From Brugia malayi (Eukaryota; Nematoda; Chromadorea; Rhabditida; Onchocercidae), in NCBI RefSeq assembly GCF_000002995.4, contig NW_025062479.1, positions 14,566,721 to 14,630,720 of the forward strand: a DNA stretch of 64,000 bases. The letters are read 5' to 3'. How positions within the stretch are numbered: position 1 is the first letter of the stretch; the number at the start of each line of letters is the position of its first letter. Shown here one piece after another: positions 45,001-58,200 of the stretch. The position numbers were made by a program, and so were the translations under genes. A model generated the notes under the pieces. That model ran no database searches. It was not told where the DNA came from and saw nothing but the letters and a program-made list of their open reading frames with translations.

Positions 45001-45138
45001 ATAACCAAGAAAAATCGCCATTTGAAATATTATAACAGCTAAAGTAATTGGTGGAATATAACGTGAATTAAACAGCTGATATGCCAATAAATATATACCA
45101 TAATTATTCTGTCGTCGACGATTCTGATGAAAAAACAT
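42029..45138 (-). CDS. RHBDD1: Rhomboid intramembrane protease RHBDD1/RHBDL4
   Basis: This is an ER-membrane serine protease that cleaves membrane proteins and feeds them to ER-associated degradation. Seven exons join in frame: 45138-44973, 44449-44325, 43852-43687, 43386-43265, 42880-42757, 42582-42445 and 42114-42029, giving 308 residues (human 315). Family blocks include NNYGIYLLAYQLF, the loop HVDDMHLYFNM, the catalytic serine in CAIGFSGVLFALK (its codon is split by the exon 3-4 junction) and the catalytic histidine in SFIGHLSG. The C-terminus has a ubiquitin-interacting-type motif, SEEEQLWRATQRSLYED, as in mammalian RHBDL4. ATG 45138 is preceded 12 bases upstream by a strong acceptor (TTTTGCAG), a likely trans-splice site. 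The gene lies downstream of COG6 on the same strand. UPR-type motifs lie upstream. Confidence 0.96.
43572..43697. repeat. 26-bp tandem repeat over the RHBDD1 exon 3 splice donor
   Basis: Four copies of a unit beginning GAATCAAT start at 43572, 43598, 43624 and 43671. The first three are exactly 26 bases apart; the third is expanded by a run of about 28 A's. The fourth copy covers the last bases of exon 3 and its 5' splice site (on the minus strand TTTTTCCG|GTTAGC), so the other three are degraded duplicates of the donor segment inside the intron. Confidence 0.85.
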
Positions 45139-46514
45139 TTCCAATTTACTGCAAAATTGCTAAACAAATTAAATTAACACACACACACACATACACATTC
45201 CTTGATGCATTCCAAAACAGTTAAAAATTAGCAAAGGTAACTGAAATTGAATGATAAAAAAGAATGAGCGGATACACCGATAAAGACGATCAGATGATTT
45301 TTTCAACTGAAACTTTGCAGCATTTGATATAATATATAATATACAAACACAAAAATAATCCTAAATTTTGCCAAGACTGACATTTCAACTTGAATTTAAC
45401 AACAACCAGTACGTTCTTACTTGTTAAAAAAAACCTCTAACAAAAAATAAAAATGCAAATATTTCAATAATCCAAAATTTTGCTAAAACAAATATACATC
45501 GATCTTCATTATTCATCGCTCTCTTTTCTAACAACATTGAACGCTGACGTGTCTAAACTATTAGTTTACGTCAGCGTTACTATTCCACGTCAGCACTTAT
45601 CACTCTATATCAGCGCTGTTTAATTCACATTAGCATTACCAACTCTCCTGTAATCATTTTTTTTTTTTTAAATTTACTTCTGATTACGAATGTTCTTTTT
45701 CGAGAATATCTCATAGTCACACATAAAAATTATCGTTGCAAATTTTAAAAATTGAAGGATTCAAAAAAAAGTTTCCTTTGAACTGTAATTAAAAAAAAAA
45801 AAAAACACTCTCAAATGAATTTTTTAAATGATTCTGATAAAAAATACAAACTGGATGATTCAGAACAATCACAATCTTTTAGCAATTCCTTTATTTTTAT
45901 TTTTAAGAAAATACGTCAAATGTATCACCGTATTTAATTACAAAAAGAATTCTTTTGCTTTACCTGCGACAATAACGTAGGAAAATGAAAATTTTTGATA
46001 AATAAATCTGTACCAAAAATAGGCATAAGAATATTTTACCTTAGTAACATTTTTTTTTTATTTGATAACTCACAAATGAACACGTAAGCACATGTTCAAA
46101 TATAAACAAATATAAATCACAATTTTATCACATTACCATATTACAGCCATCTATCATATCACACCGCATCATACTAGCAGTTTAATAAAAAATTATGAAC
46201 TACGGAAACTCATTGAGAAAATTCTTATATCCTGAATAATTGGCAATTAAACAGTATCATAATAGTCAGTTTTTCTATTTCAGAATTGAATGTCAAAATG
46301 ATACTGAAAAATGAAGACAGTTTTTGAATCCTATCAATTGAATATTGTGAGATCTAAAAATTTTTAACAAGAATATCACAGCAAACGCGAAAGTTGAGTT
46401 ATAAGCTACAAAAGGCATACAAATACGTTATTTTCAAACGATATCAAACAAAAGGATCAAGAAATTTACGACTTTCACCAAATATGGAAACTAAGTTCTG
46501 GAAAGTTCCATACT
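45139..46514. other. Intergenic between COG6 and RHBDD1
   Basis: About 1.4 kb between two genes on the same strand. It holds the ACGTCA-type cluster at 45540-45640. Other sequence is AT-rich without exon signals. COG6 3' UTR is expected near 46514. Confidence 0.6.
45540..45640. promoter_or_regulatory. Hairpin and repeat cluster of TGACGTG/ACGTCA motifs upstream of RHBDD1
   Basis: AACGCTGACGT (45540-45550) and ACGTCAGCGTT (45568-45578) form perfect 11-base inverted arms. CCACGTCAGC follows at 45585-45594; on the RHBDD1 strand it reads GCTGACGTGG, containing the TGACGTGG core of unfolded-protein-response elements. Two weaker copies (near 45607 and 45628) continue the series at about 20-base spacing. 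The cluster lies 400-500 bases upstream of the RHBDD1 start codon. Binding by XBP1, ATF6 or CREB-type factors is inferred from the motif only. Confidence 0.45.
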
Positions 46515-48431
46515 TTACATCCATACCTTCAGTAATTCCTGGACCTAAAATGGAAATATGATTTAAAATGGTTTGGTACAAATGCAAGAATGGAACTGCA
46601 CTCCACACTACTAGGTATTAAAAGTTTGAGCTAAATCAAACGTTCTAAGCAATTAAACCAACTGAAGTGCCTGAACTACCGCTTCTATTTTATAGCATAC
46701 AACCGCAAATTTCGTACCTGTTCGACGGTTTTAATCGGTAGTTGAGAGTATTTGTTGCTTGGATCAATTACTTTATTGTAAATTATTCTATAAGCTGCTA
46801 CCACAGTTTCGATTGTCCGCTCTCGTACCGTATCCCTGAATTTTAATTAATTTAAATATCTTAGACATAACATGTCTAAGCTACAAGATTAGTGGTAGAA
46901 TGGCAGATCATTAAGCTTTTTTTTTTGAACACTACATGAATGAACGGATGGTAGAGTAAAATGATTAGACCACACGATGAACATTTAAACATACCTTAGT
47001 CTAGCTGATGATATTTTCACACATTGATCTGACTTATATTTATTAGGATTTGTCAGAAAAGTGTCAAATGAAAGCAATGTACTCGATATTTGAGACGGCT
47101 CCATCCCAGCGATTTCAGAAAGCGCTCCCTGAAAGTATTATGGAAAAGCAAATAATTTACAAATACAATGTTTCAAATATTAGTTAATGAGAAATCTTTA
47201 AAATACAATTATTTCGAAAGCATTTGCAATCAAAGGTTTGAAAACTAATTAAAGACTAACTAACGATGAAAATCATATCATATTATTTATTTAGAGTCTG
47301 ATAGCAATATTAGCAAAAATTGATTTATTGGGTTGGTTTAGACTAGTATGTTAAGACAGACAGAGCAATAACTGTAGCAACTTCATTTTAAACTGCAGCA
47401 AAGAAAAAACTAGAATGATATTGGGAAAAAAAATTTAAAATAAATGCAATGGTACTTGGCTTGGCTGATGAGCTGAGGCTTTGCGGTATAGTTTAATTAA
47501 TCCTGTTTGTGTTATAATGAAGGTAGCTTGTTCACTAACAAGAACATCAATGTTTGCGTCAATCTCAAAAAATGAACGAAAACTTTGAAAGGAATATTGA
47601 AGAAATTTATTTCAGCATCTTCAGCTAATAGTGCTCCGAAAGAAGCCATTATGTTAAAATTCAGAATAAACTGGGCAAGAATCTATTATAAAATTATATG
47701 ACTAACAACAAATTCAAAAGGTAAAAAGACCAAGTTTCATCCCTCCCTTTCTTCCCTGTCTGCTAGTCTCCATCATAACAGTTTTCCTTTTTACCGGGTA
47801 GAAACCTGTCAGATCATATGTTCCAAGAAATCAACAAAAATATAATCGCACCTGAGCTTTAATCATTTCAAGGCGTGAATCCGTGAATTGATAAAGCATG
47901 ATAGCAGAATTTATAGCGGAAAGACAATTAAGGGTAAAAACTGCAACATCAATAGGTGAATGAAGTTGTGTTGCTGATAATTGAACCGCTTGATTTAGCG
48001 GATCAAGAACCGCTGTAAAGATCTGAAAAAAAAAAAAAAAAAAATAAATAACATGCCAGATTCAAAAACTTACTAATGAAATGTCAACATCTGTTCATAT
48101 CAACATTAGAACCATATTTTCCCATGAAAACAAATTAAAATGTTATATCTTAACTCGTTTTCGATTTCCAAAAAAAAAAACTCATGCTATGCTAGTAAGT
48201 TGTAACAAAAAAAGTTCCTGTCTAATCTATTATAAAATATAGTAACAGCGTCGCACTAAGGTAGCTCTTAGTCAAATGAAGTTACTTACCCTTTCAAAAT
48301 TTTCTTTTTTATCAGCCACAGCAGCAACACCACCATCATGTGATTCCAAAACATCTTTAAGCAATATGAGTACCTGATGAACAGCAGATACTGGAAGCAA
48401 ATCGTAATCAGGCGTACCAATCTTAACAAAA

Positions 48432-48486
<55 letters not shown>

Positions 48487-51400
48487 TGCTTATTCTTATC
48501 GAAATATCAAAAGAACAAAGACATTCAGTATTCCAAAAGTTTCCGAGTATTAACAAGTAGCTATTCGTCTCTAAAACTAATCAAAATTGAATCGATCTAC
48601 TTATTCAAAATTCCACTTTTCTTAGCTTTCTTACAGTGAAATATTATAAATATATTAATCCAACCTTTCCAACAAGTTTCTGAACTAAGGAATGTAATCC
48701 ACTGAAAAACAAGTTTAATGTCAATTCTTTGAGCTCTGTAAATGTCTGAATTAACATCGAATCCGAGTTCAAGGAGGATCTGAAAAAAAAAAAATTCAGA
48801 TTTCAGTTGGGTTTTGATTTCAATTGAGGAAGAGGTGACTCAAAATTCAAACGAGTTGTCTAAATCGAAAGAAAAATTGGTCATAAAAACGACTCTCTTT
48901 TCTCTTTCATTCCGTCGCATCCTGTTTTTTTTTTTTTAATTTTTTATATATTTCACTGAACTTCGATTATGCTGCAATAATTTAGCCACAAAATCTTTGA
49001 TTCAAAACACCTAGAAAAAGAAAAAAGAAAGTAAACGTATTCAAGATGAAACGGACTACAACAAATGTAATAATAAATTTAAGAAAATTCAAAAAATATT
49101 TACGACATTGTTTCCAAATAAAAAGTGAAAAGGCATGACAATCGATAAAGCACAATACAATTCGTTTCAGTTGTTAGAGCTTGTTCGACACGAACCTGGT
49201 TATAAACACTTGAATTTTTTTTTTTTTTTTACTTAAAATAAAGAGTAATAAGTTCAGGGTAACCAATAAAAAAATTCCTATATTTAGACGAAAAGCAAAA
49301 CATGTGATCAAAAAAAATCATTTTACGTACTTTAAACGGACGACACAGTGCTTCGGAAATTTGGCTCTGTATACTAATGCTGTTCTCTTTTAAAACTGAA
49401 AGTTTTTAAACTTTTAAATAATAGATTCTTAGATTTCACACAAACAGTTCAATACATATGTTTTTTGCGCTTAATAAAACAATAAAATACAGTTACAGAA
49501 CTAAAGAATGCATTGTTGTTCTTACCTAATATCACTGGAAAGGAAAATAACTGCATAGTTCACATTTCTTGGATGTCAAATTTTTCATATCTTTTTGTAA
49601 AATATCGTTATTTTTATTTTATTTTTTTGTTCGTACAGAGAAATTCTAAATCAAATCTTTGTAAGAAAAAAACAAATACCATCTGAATTACACAATTTTA
49701 GCAATGCTTGCAAAAGTTCTCTTTCGGTAGCCATTGCCTGATGAATCCATGCAAGCATATCACTAATATATCTGAATTACCAAAAATCAAAAATTTTAGT
49801 TTACCGAAGTATGACGAAATATTAAATAACTAATTGGCTAACCAGAAAATAAAAAAGTTTCTTAGTGAAAAAAAAAGAAATAAAATTTGTAAAAAAATTG
49901 CCTTAGGCAATCAAGAGAATATAAGCATTAAACAACCTACCTCAGTGGGTCATGGGACAACATTTCAATTGGCTTAGGTGTACCACCAGCACCTGCAGGA
50001 GAAAATAATGAATTTTTAACGCTGGAAGTTACAGTTGAATAAAATATATGCTGAGTAAAATTCAAATCTAATGAATGACCTAGCAACTTCATACTATCAG
50101 TTAATTATATTCGACAAGAAAGTGATTTCTAGAAATTTAAGAAAAAATTATCTTTATCTAAACTGAATTATCATATCGCTCAGAAAATGTAAATATCTAA
50201 ACAAAAATTGAAAATTTGTATGGAATAGGTTTTTCTGAAACAAGCTTTGTTCCAATGATCTGTAAGATTCAATCATGCAGCCTGTTCTTTAATTTAGAAA
50301 TAAACGGTAAAAAATGTTTGCTGACAAGCAGTCTACTGCTATCATAGATACGATAAGGATTATATTGTGCCTTAACTTAGAGAGAGAAAAAACGTAACGA
50401 ACCTCCTCGTGTTAGTGCATCGATATATGCTCGTACTACATAATTTCTTCGAGCCGTAGTGTACTCATCTAAGGCATATTTGAAAAGCACTTCACGGTCT
50501 TGAAGCGATGCAATCGACTGTACCAAAACTCCTTTTAATTCCAAGAATTCCACATTAAGCAATCGACATTCTCCTAAATACTCATAAGCTGAAGATGATA
50601 AGGTACATCATTTAACAACCAAGACAGCAAAATAAATCCGTCCTAAACTTTTAATAAAAATTATTCATTGTAAATCAAATTTTATGAAAATTTAACCTTG
50701 ATACTTCATCGATTTTAAATGAAATTTGAGTAGAACCATTCAGCAACTTAAACTACTGGAAGATAACTATATATCACCAAAAAAATAAAAATGTTCATTT
50801 CAAAGAATAAAAATGTATTTTCATGTTTGTAACAAATCAATGCATTTATTTATTTTTTTGAAATAACCTGAGATTTTTGTGAAGTATATATCATTTATCT
50901 TAAATACTTTCTACTTTAATTCCCGAGGCTTTTTTGTAATCCTACAAAAAATTCATTCAAATTACATTACCAAAAACAGTACATTTTGATGAAGTATCAA
51001 GGTTAGATTTTAATTAAAATTAAAATGAAGACGAAAGTATACGCTGAATTGAACGGTAAAGCACTTCATACGCTTCTTCCAATTTATTTGCCATTTCTTC
51101 CATTATTTCTAAGCTAAAAACTACTAATTTTTATCGATTAATATATTCGACCTTTCCATAGTGATTATCTTTTATCCTCAGAAAATGCTGAAAGAGTAAA
51201 TATAAAATCATTTAAAGAAACTACGCAGCAAGATGTTCTCCAGAAGATCGAAGAAGTTGTTTACTGTCATGGTGGATTTGCTTTACACGTTGTAATGCCG
51301 CAAAAAATTTTGCATTAACAGTGCCATCTGTAAAGGGAAAAGCTTTGTTTTCAAATATGAAGATTTGAGCTAAAATTTTAATAAATTCCTAAATGTTTCA

Positions 51401-52963
51401 TATAATGAAAGGAATAGAAGCAAGACGACTTAAAAGAATCGCTATAATTATCGAGATATCTCAACATTATAATACTTATTATATAAAATGTAAGAAAAAC
51501 TGACCAGCATCGGAACCTTTCAAAGCGGTTTCTTCTTCAGGTTTTAATGAATAACGACTCAAGAAATTATCAATTGCTATCTGTTTTCTCTCAAGTGTTC
51601 GCCTGCAAAAACCTAAATTATTATTGCAAATATTAGCTTATAAATAACACATTACAAGACTTATGATAAGACTATGTTACTGCCATTTAAAATATTGTTG
51701 CCTTGCATCGTCAAATGACAAATAACTTTTGCACTACAAAGAAGGATATTAGCAACAAAATATTATATTAAGCTCTCAGAAAATAAAGAAAAAACAGAAA
51801 ACAGAAAATAAAAAAAAAAAATGTCTTTCGTCTGATACATTAAGTCATCGAATCTTAATTATATAACATTATACAGTATAATGACTAAATTGATGGTTGA
51901 TCACGATCAAAATTAAACTCATTCGTGGCCTAAATCTGTGATCACCTACTGGTTAACATCTTCTCTACTCTTTGGATATATGAAATATTATTGAATTAGA
52001 GTTATTAAATTTATTGAAGAAATTACTTTTCATTCTGCAGTGCAGCAGTTCTAGATAATAAATCTTGCGTTTTTGCTTTATTAGACTGTATTTTATTCGT
52101 CATATCCTGACATATACTGTTCAACTGCATGACTTTGGCCACAAAATCTTGCACTCGATCATTTACCTGCATTTTGTTGTTACTACTAAAAAAAAAAAAA
52201 CATCCAAAGCATGGCAGTCATTGCTAACAGAAAGCCTTGGAATACACAGAAAAGTAAAACTTCAAACAAATACCAATCCAAAAGCTTTCAAGTACTCGCG
52301 ATTTGCTTTAATTTTTCGTTCCTCTAACTCGTACATCAATCTTCGTTCTACATGAATATCAATTTTATTCACCATTGGTGCAACATAATCCACCATTTTT
52401 AAAAAATCCTAAAAAAAAGAAAAAATTACGAACTAAAATAAATAAACCAGTATGAAAATAATTAAATGCACAATTAGACAATACAATAAATCTTGGGAAC
52501 ATTCAATTTCCTCTTCTAAATGGACTTGAATAAATCTAAGATAATTCGCTGATTATTTCTCCATGTATTGTTGCATTCCAGAACTTTCAAGGCTTTAAAA
52601 AAGAAAAATCTTCTAGCCTGTCACTTCTGTCTTATTAGTTTCCTAATTTAGACCAGGATCCACAAGGAACAACATTAATATAAAGTACTAGTATTTTTTA
52701 TCATCAATTAGCGAACTAAGTAAATAGAAAAGAGTATCACATCTCGAACTGCATTAAAATTGACTGAAGTAATCAAAAAACAATGATAAATGTATTCCTA
52801 TATATAAATTCACAACGAGAATATATACTATCATGGATAGAAACTGCTTTAATACCTGATCAGTGTGTAATTTCTGAGAAACCAATGATTCCACTTTTTT
52901 TCTGATTGGATTTGAAGAATCACTACTACTTGTTGGTTTAATATTTACTCCATGGGTTAACAT
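46515..52963 (-). CDS. cogc-6: Conserved oligomeric Golgi complex subunit 6
   Basis: This is a subunit of the COG vesicle-tethering complex, acting on the cytosolic face of the Golgi in retrograde transport and glycosylation-enzyme recycling. Sixteen exons join in frame from ATG 52963 to TAA 46515, giving 577 residues (human 657). Conserved blocks are NPIRKKVESLVSQKL at the N-terminus, a helical NSICQDMTNKIQSNKAKTQD segment, FFAALQRVKQIHHD, LEIMEEMANKLEEAYE and the hallmark LFKYALDEYTTARRNYVVRA, IDALTRGG, PIEMLSHDPLRYISDMLAW. The C-terminus closes with VQELLKV near the expected end. Helical heptad-like stretches fit the family's CATCHR fold. An intron holds a (TA)n run (48434-48482). A CACCC/KLF-like GGGGGTGTGGCC (53421-53432) lies about 460 bases upstream. 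Confidence 0.96.
48434..48482. repeat. (TA)n microsatellite in a COG6 intron
   Basis: About 24 TA dinucleotides just beyond the acceptor of the exon ending at 48421. Confidence 0.95.
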
Positions 52964-55202
52964 CTTTCTTCAATGGTAAAATTATTAGGTAAGAGTAACT
53001 TACATCATCAATCATAGCATATCGAAAATCTAAACTTCATGTTAAATTACATCAAGCTTAATAGATTCCTGTCAAAATAGCGATTTATTTTCTAAAAATT
53101 ATATGCAACACATCTTACATCTCTATTAATTACATTTACGTTTATTTATTAAACAATTTACAACGAAACATTTGACAATTTCGAAATTCACCAACTACTG
53201 TCAAACTGTCGTGTTTGGTTCAATAAAATCTTCTAATGCATAGTATTTAAAAGAAAGAATTAAAAAAGTCATAAACTGGAAACCAAATAGTGCAAATACT
53301 TGTCTTGTTGCCTGCGATACACACTATTACGGTGGCACTTCACAGCGAAACCAATCTTAATATGCCCGCATTAAAATGAAGCATCAATTGGAATAAGGTA
53401 TGTCGGTGATGTGAATATTTGGGGGTGTGGCCTCGTCATCTGTTTTTTGACAAAACTATTTACTACTTATTATCATTAGTGGTAATAAAAGAGGACAAAT
53501 ATATATTTCATAGATGAATCAGTCTTGTTGGACATTTGATAAAAAATTCCAAATATATTAGATTGTAAAAAACATGGTCTTATCATTACTAGAAAGCTTC
53601 CTATATGATATCAATATAGACGCTTCCCAATGAGTAAATTATAAAACTATAAATGAGTAACAAACTGTTGCCGATGGAAGAGAGGAAGGGAAGGGTAAAG
53701 CAGTATTGATCCACGTAATGATTAGTCTAACATATTAATAATACGATAATTTAGCCAAATGTTATCATCTTAAAATAATTTTTCCACTTCGTTTGCATGA
53801 TGGATAAAATGAAGTTATAGCATGAAATATAAGGCTAGGATTGAAAGTATAAACAACATATAAAAAATTTATATTAACATTCGAAAACCGTACAGCCTTA
53901 GGCACTCTTATCACCTGTGATATTTTCTTGCTGAAATAATTCTGAAACATTTCATAGAACCCTTTCCCTTCCTATCAGTTTTAAACCTTTCTCAATGCAA
54001 ACAGTATCATTCTTTATGTGAGACTTTTTTCTTTTCATTTCAAGAATCACAAGGATCTCGAAATTTTACATTTTTTCCTTTAATTTTACAATTTTACATC
54101 ATTCATTGCATATGTTGTACGGTAATATGACTATGGATACGTAAAACATATCACGGAAAAAATATATATATATATAAACATCAAAGGCAGTGTGCCCCGT
54201 CATCAAAAAATGATTTTTCTTAACGATTCAAAATGAATCACCCAGCAAACCTCTTTATTAAAACTTAACTTCTCAATGTTTAGTGACAAATGTACATTTA
54301 TGTACACAAACATAGTGACGCTTCGAATGACGAAATGATGCTTTAATATGGTGTTGGAAAAAATATGCAAAACTTAGCAAGAAAGAATAGAAAAAACCAA
54401 AAAGGATTCAATAAAAACCTTGAAGAACTACAAAACCGAAATTTAATAATGATACTTTCTTTGCAAATAGATATATTTAGTGTCATCTAAAGTCAAATTG
54501 TATTGTACTATTTATCAATGATTTGCGATCGTCTGTGAGAAAATTAAATAATATCTCCGAGTAAAAAGGAAACTTCAGCGATATCTGACATTAAAAATTG
54601 ACCAACAAATATTCGACAAAAACTAAGTAAAGAAACAAACATAACAATGTCCATGCACGGAATGATTTAAGCATATATCATTTTGCAAATGTTATACAAC
54701 ATGCAGAACATAACATTTCAGAATGTCCAGTGAAAGAATCAATTACTAAATGAGCGTGTTAAATTTAACATTACAGAAATACAATACTTGGGATAATCTC
54801 ACAAACATCAATTAACAATCATAAGTTGTCGAGCACTTAGTGCTTATCAAGTGTTCGTAAAACGATCCAATTGTTCGAAAATACAGTTATAAAACAGAGC
54901 TAGTACTATTTGATTTTAATAGAAAGTTAATTAAAACTTCGAGAAAAAGTTTTTTTTTTTTTTTTTTGAAATTCTGAACGTTAATTATAAAAAGTTCGAT
55001 GCAATATAAATGTAAACGAAAGAAAAACAAAACGAAAAGGTTAGAAAACATATTTCATGAATTTACACTAATGGTGAATTTCTCAGTATTTAGAAAATTT
55101 ACTAAAATTCCAACCCATACCTCATGTCTATTCATTAAAAAGAAAAAAGAAATGAAAAATTAGGTGAAGCATTTGCGCTTCAACATATTTAAGAGAAACT
55201 GC

Positions 55203-55235
<33 letters not shown>

Positions 55236-55264
55236 AGTCGAGAATAAAAGGTAATAACTAAATT
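52964..55264. other. Intergenic / COG6 promoter region
   Basis: The part near COG6 (about 53310-53460) is less AT-rich than the rest and includes GGGGGTGTGGCC (53421-53432), a CACCC-box match. Beyond that the stretch is AT-rich with a T-run near 54950-54967 and a 30-base A-run near 55205-55234. No exon-like segment was recognised on either strand. Confidence 0.55.
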
Positions 55265-58200
55265 TTAAGAAAATGGAGCAGAGTGCAGACAATTATTTGA
55301 TGTAAAAAGATTTTTGTCATGTAAACCATTGCTATTGTTCACTTGTACATCTTCTAATGCAATTGACCTGAAAGGAGAAAAAAAAAAGTTATAGTCACTG
55401 ATGTACTGTTGTTTCTTTTTTTATTATGAAAATGTTGAAACTTAATCAAGTTTCCCGCTGAAAATATCATTCTAATCCATAATTTCTATGAAAAAATGTC
55501 AGCTTTGGAAAGGTGAAAGATAGCACCGCATGACACATTCATTAGAAATTATAAACTTCTTTCAACCACCTATCTTTAACGTTAAAAGTAACTTTAAAAA
55601 AAATGCAAGAATCGTCAATTACTTCGGTGATGGAAGAAGTACAACCCAGAAATCACTGATCTTCGATGCACTAGAAGAGCACTAAGGTGCACACTGATTC
55701 ATCATTTCAGTTAATTTACTCATCAGCTAGGCAAGTGGTAATGGAGGCATCTTTTTAGGTGGTTTTGAGATTGTAAAAAAATATCCTCTACCATCCTTCA
55801 ACACCGCTCCTTTTTATATTAAGTATCTGGTCGCACAGATAATGATTTGTATAAAAAATTCGAAGTTAGATCGATTCTTCAGTGAAAATATATATGTATA
55901 TATAAGAAGAAAAAAAAAAAAGGAAACGTACATTTTTCTGGCAGGAAAAGAAGCTTGTAAATGACTCAAATAAAACGAATTGTTCGACGAAATAGTAGAT
56001 CCTGAGGAATGAGAATTTTCCGATGCACTTGGTGACGGTGGTCCTTCGTCAAGTGAAACGGTACGAGATGTGGTTGGCGAATTACTCTGCCGAAATAACG
56101 ATGTTTTTGCTTCACGTTCCACTAGAAAAACATTTCTACGTGTCTCAATTTCGCCAATTCTAGAATACAAAAAAAAAATTCATATAAGAACCATAATTAA
56201 ATACAGATTATATAAATCAAGGATAATTAAGCTAGTGTAGAGTTAGTACAATTCATTTTAAATACACCATTATAAGTGCTTTGAAAAGATAATGATTTAT
56301 CATTCAATTATCTTAATAATTTTCAAAAACACACCTATCATAAATGAGGCCATCGACGCGAAGTACTTTTTTGAAATAATCAATATTTTCTTTATTATCA
56401 AGATCATCACCCCAAACGAACGATATTAAACCAAGTTTTCGAGCACGTTGTATGGGCGAAGGATCTCTTAATAAGTCTTCCGTATGAAAATTTACACCCT
56501 AAAAAATTACAATAATGGAACTAAACGAAAGGTAGTATTTCACAAAGGTATGATCCCTTTTTTTGAAATCTCCATAAGCACTTACTATTTGTAATAGTAA
56601 TTGGCGTAAGTTAAACTGAAACTAAAAAAGACAAAACTAAAGTGAATTACCGAATTAAAAATTAAACGTATGTGATAAGAATACGGGAATGCATCTAAAT
56701 ATGTGATTTTCAACATTAAGAATGAGTAAACAATAAAACTTACCAGAATATCAATACAAGCAGCAAAATTAACAGCAGAATTAGAAGTTGATGAACGCAA
56801 ATCAACAAATGGTTCATAACGAGTTGTGACACCAACGCAAAGAAATAATACTGGATATAAATGTTGTTTTGCCGCTAATCTGCAATATGTATTTGATTAT
56901 AGAAGACATAAAACGCCACAAGATATTATTAATATAATTTTCTTTAAGTAACAAGCAGTTTGATCAAATGTGCACCACATTATTTGATCACTCCATAAGA
57001 TATGAATTTATTGAACAAATTGGGGAAAAAGTGAAAATTGCATATTACAGAAAGTAGATAAGGTTAGCCTCGTCAAAAATCTCTTCAGTTTAAATAATTC
57101 GAAGAGTTAAGTCTCAGTTAGCATTTTTCTTTTTTAGAAACACTTCGGTTTCCTTTTATTTTCATAAATAACTTACTATAAACACATAATCATCTTTCAC
57201 AAAAGCAAAAATTTCAATAATCATTTATTTATTGAAAAAAAATTTTTTTTACAGAATGTTATTCTGTGTAATTTATATTTACCCTTACATAATCATAAAA
57301 GAATATCAAAATGCAAAATTACAGAGCACAGCAGTCAGGATCAAATGAAGAGAACACAATTCGACGATCGCCAGCACTTCCCAACACATCATTAAGAATG
57401 ATGTCAATGTAATCATTGCGCTCGAAATAATTTTCACATTCATGCAATCCATTCTGAAAAAAAAAAAAAAAAAAAAAACATTGAAAGTTTATTACTTTTA
57501 TTATCAAATTTTATGCTTTTCATAAGTAAAAACAACATTTCATAAGTGCTAATACAAAAACAAAGTCTCGTGGCTCCCATTTCAGCAAATATAAACATTG
57601 AAATGTAAAATTAGATGAAGCAATTATCCAACATTTACTAATCTTCAGCCTTTCGGATATTTATTAATTTTCGTTAATCTTCCTGCTGCTTTAGTAATAT
57701 TCAACACTGCTAAAACTGACATACTGAGAAGTTTCATAAAACAAGAAACCTTTTGCATCATTGGATATTTTATTTCGATGTTGAAACCAACAGATGAATC
57801 TACTTGACGTAATGCATCTACCAGTGTCGGAAACGGCAGACGTTCATCTTGTTCATCTGCTTCGGCACTTACTTTTGTGTAATTCTGCTTCGTCTGAGTC
57901 TGCGCTTTATAATGTTCCAGCTACAAAATTTTTCCATTTTTGAAAATATGCAAATTATGAGAATCCCAATATATATTACGTGACTAAAGATAAGAAAGTG
58001 GTCTTCACACTCTTGAGTAGTCACAGGGAGACATATTATCAAAGGGAAAGATCAATACTTGGCATAAAAATGCTTAGTGGATTCCAAGAAAAAGATTCCG
58101 TCAAATTAAGTAAACAGTAGACATACACGAAGTAACTGAAGCTGCTTCAATTTTAGATCTTTCACAGCGATTTCATGATAATCACTGGCAGCTTCAGGAG

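Noticed and set aside
45139..45144. RHBDD1 start two codons upstream
   Set aside because: That position is TTG. The first ATG, just after a strong acceptor, is 45138.
51668..51735. A possible extra COG6 exon reading KSYLSFDDARQQYFKW
   Set aside because: Joining the exon ending at 52027 directly to 51602 keeps frame and matches the family (LQNEKRTLERKQIAIDNFL); including this segment breaks the frame.
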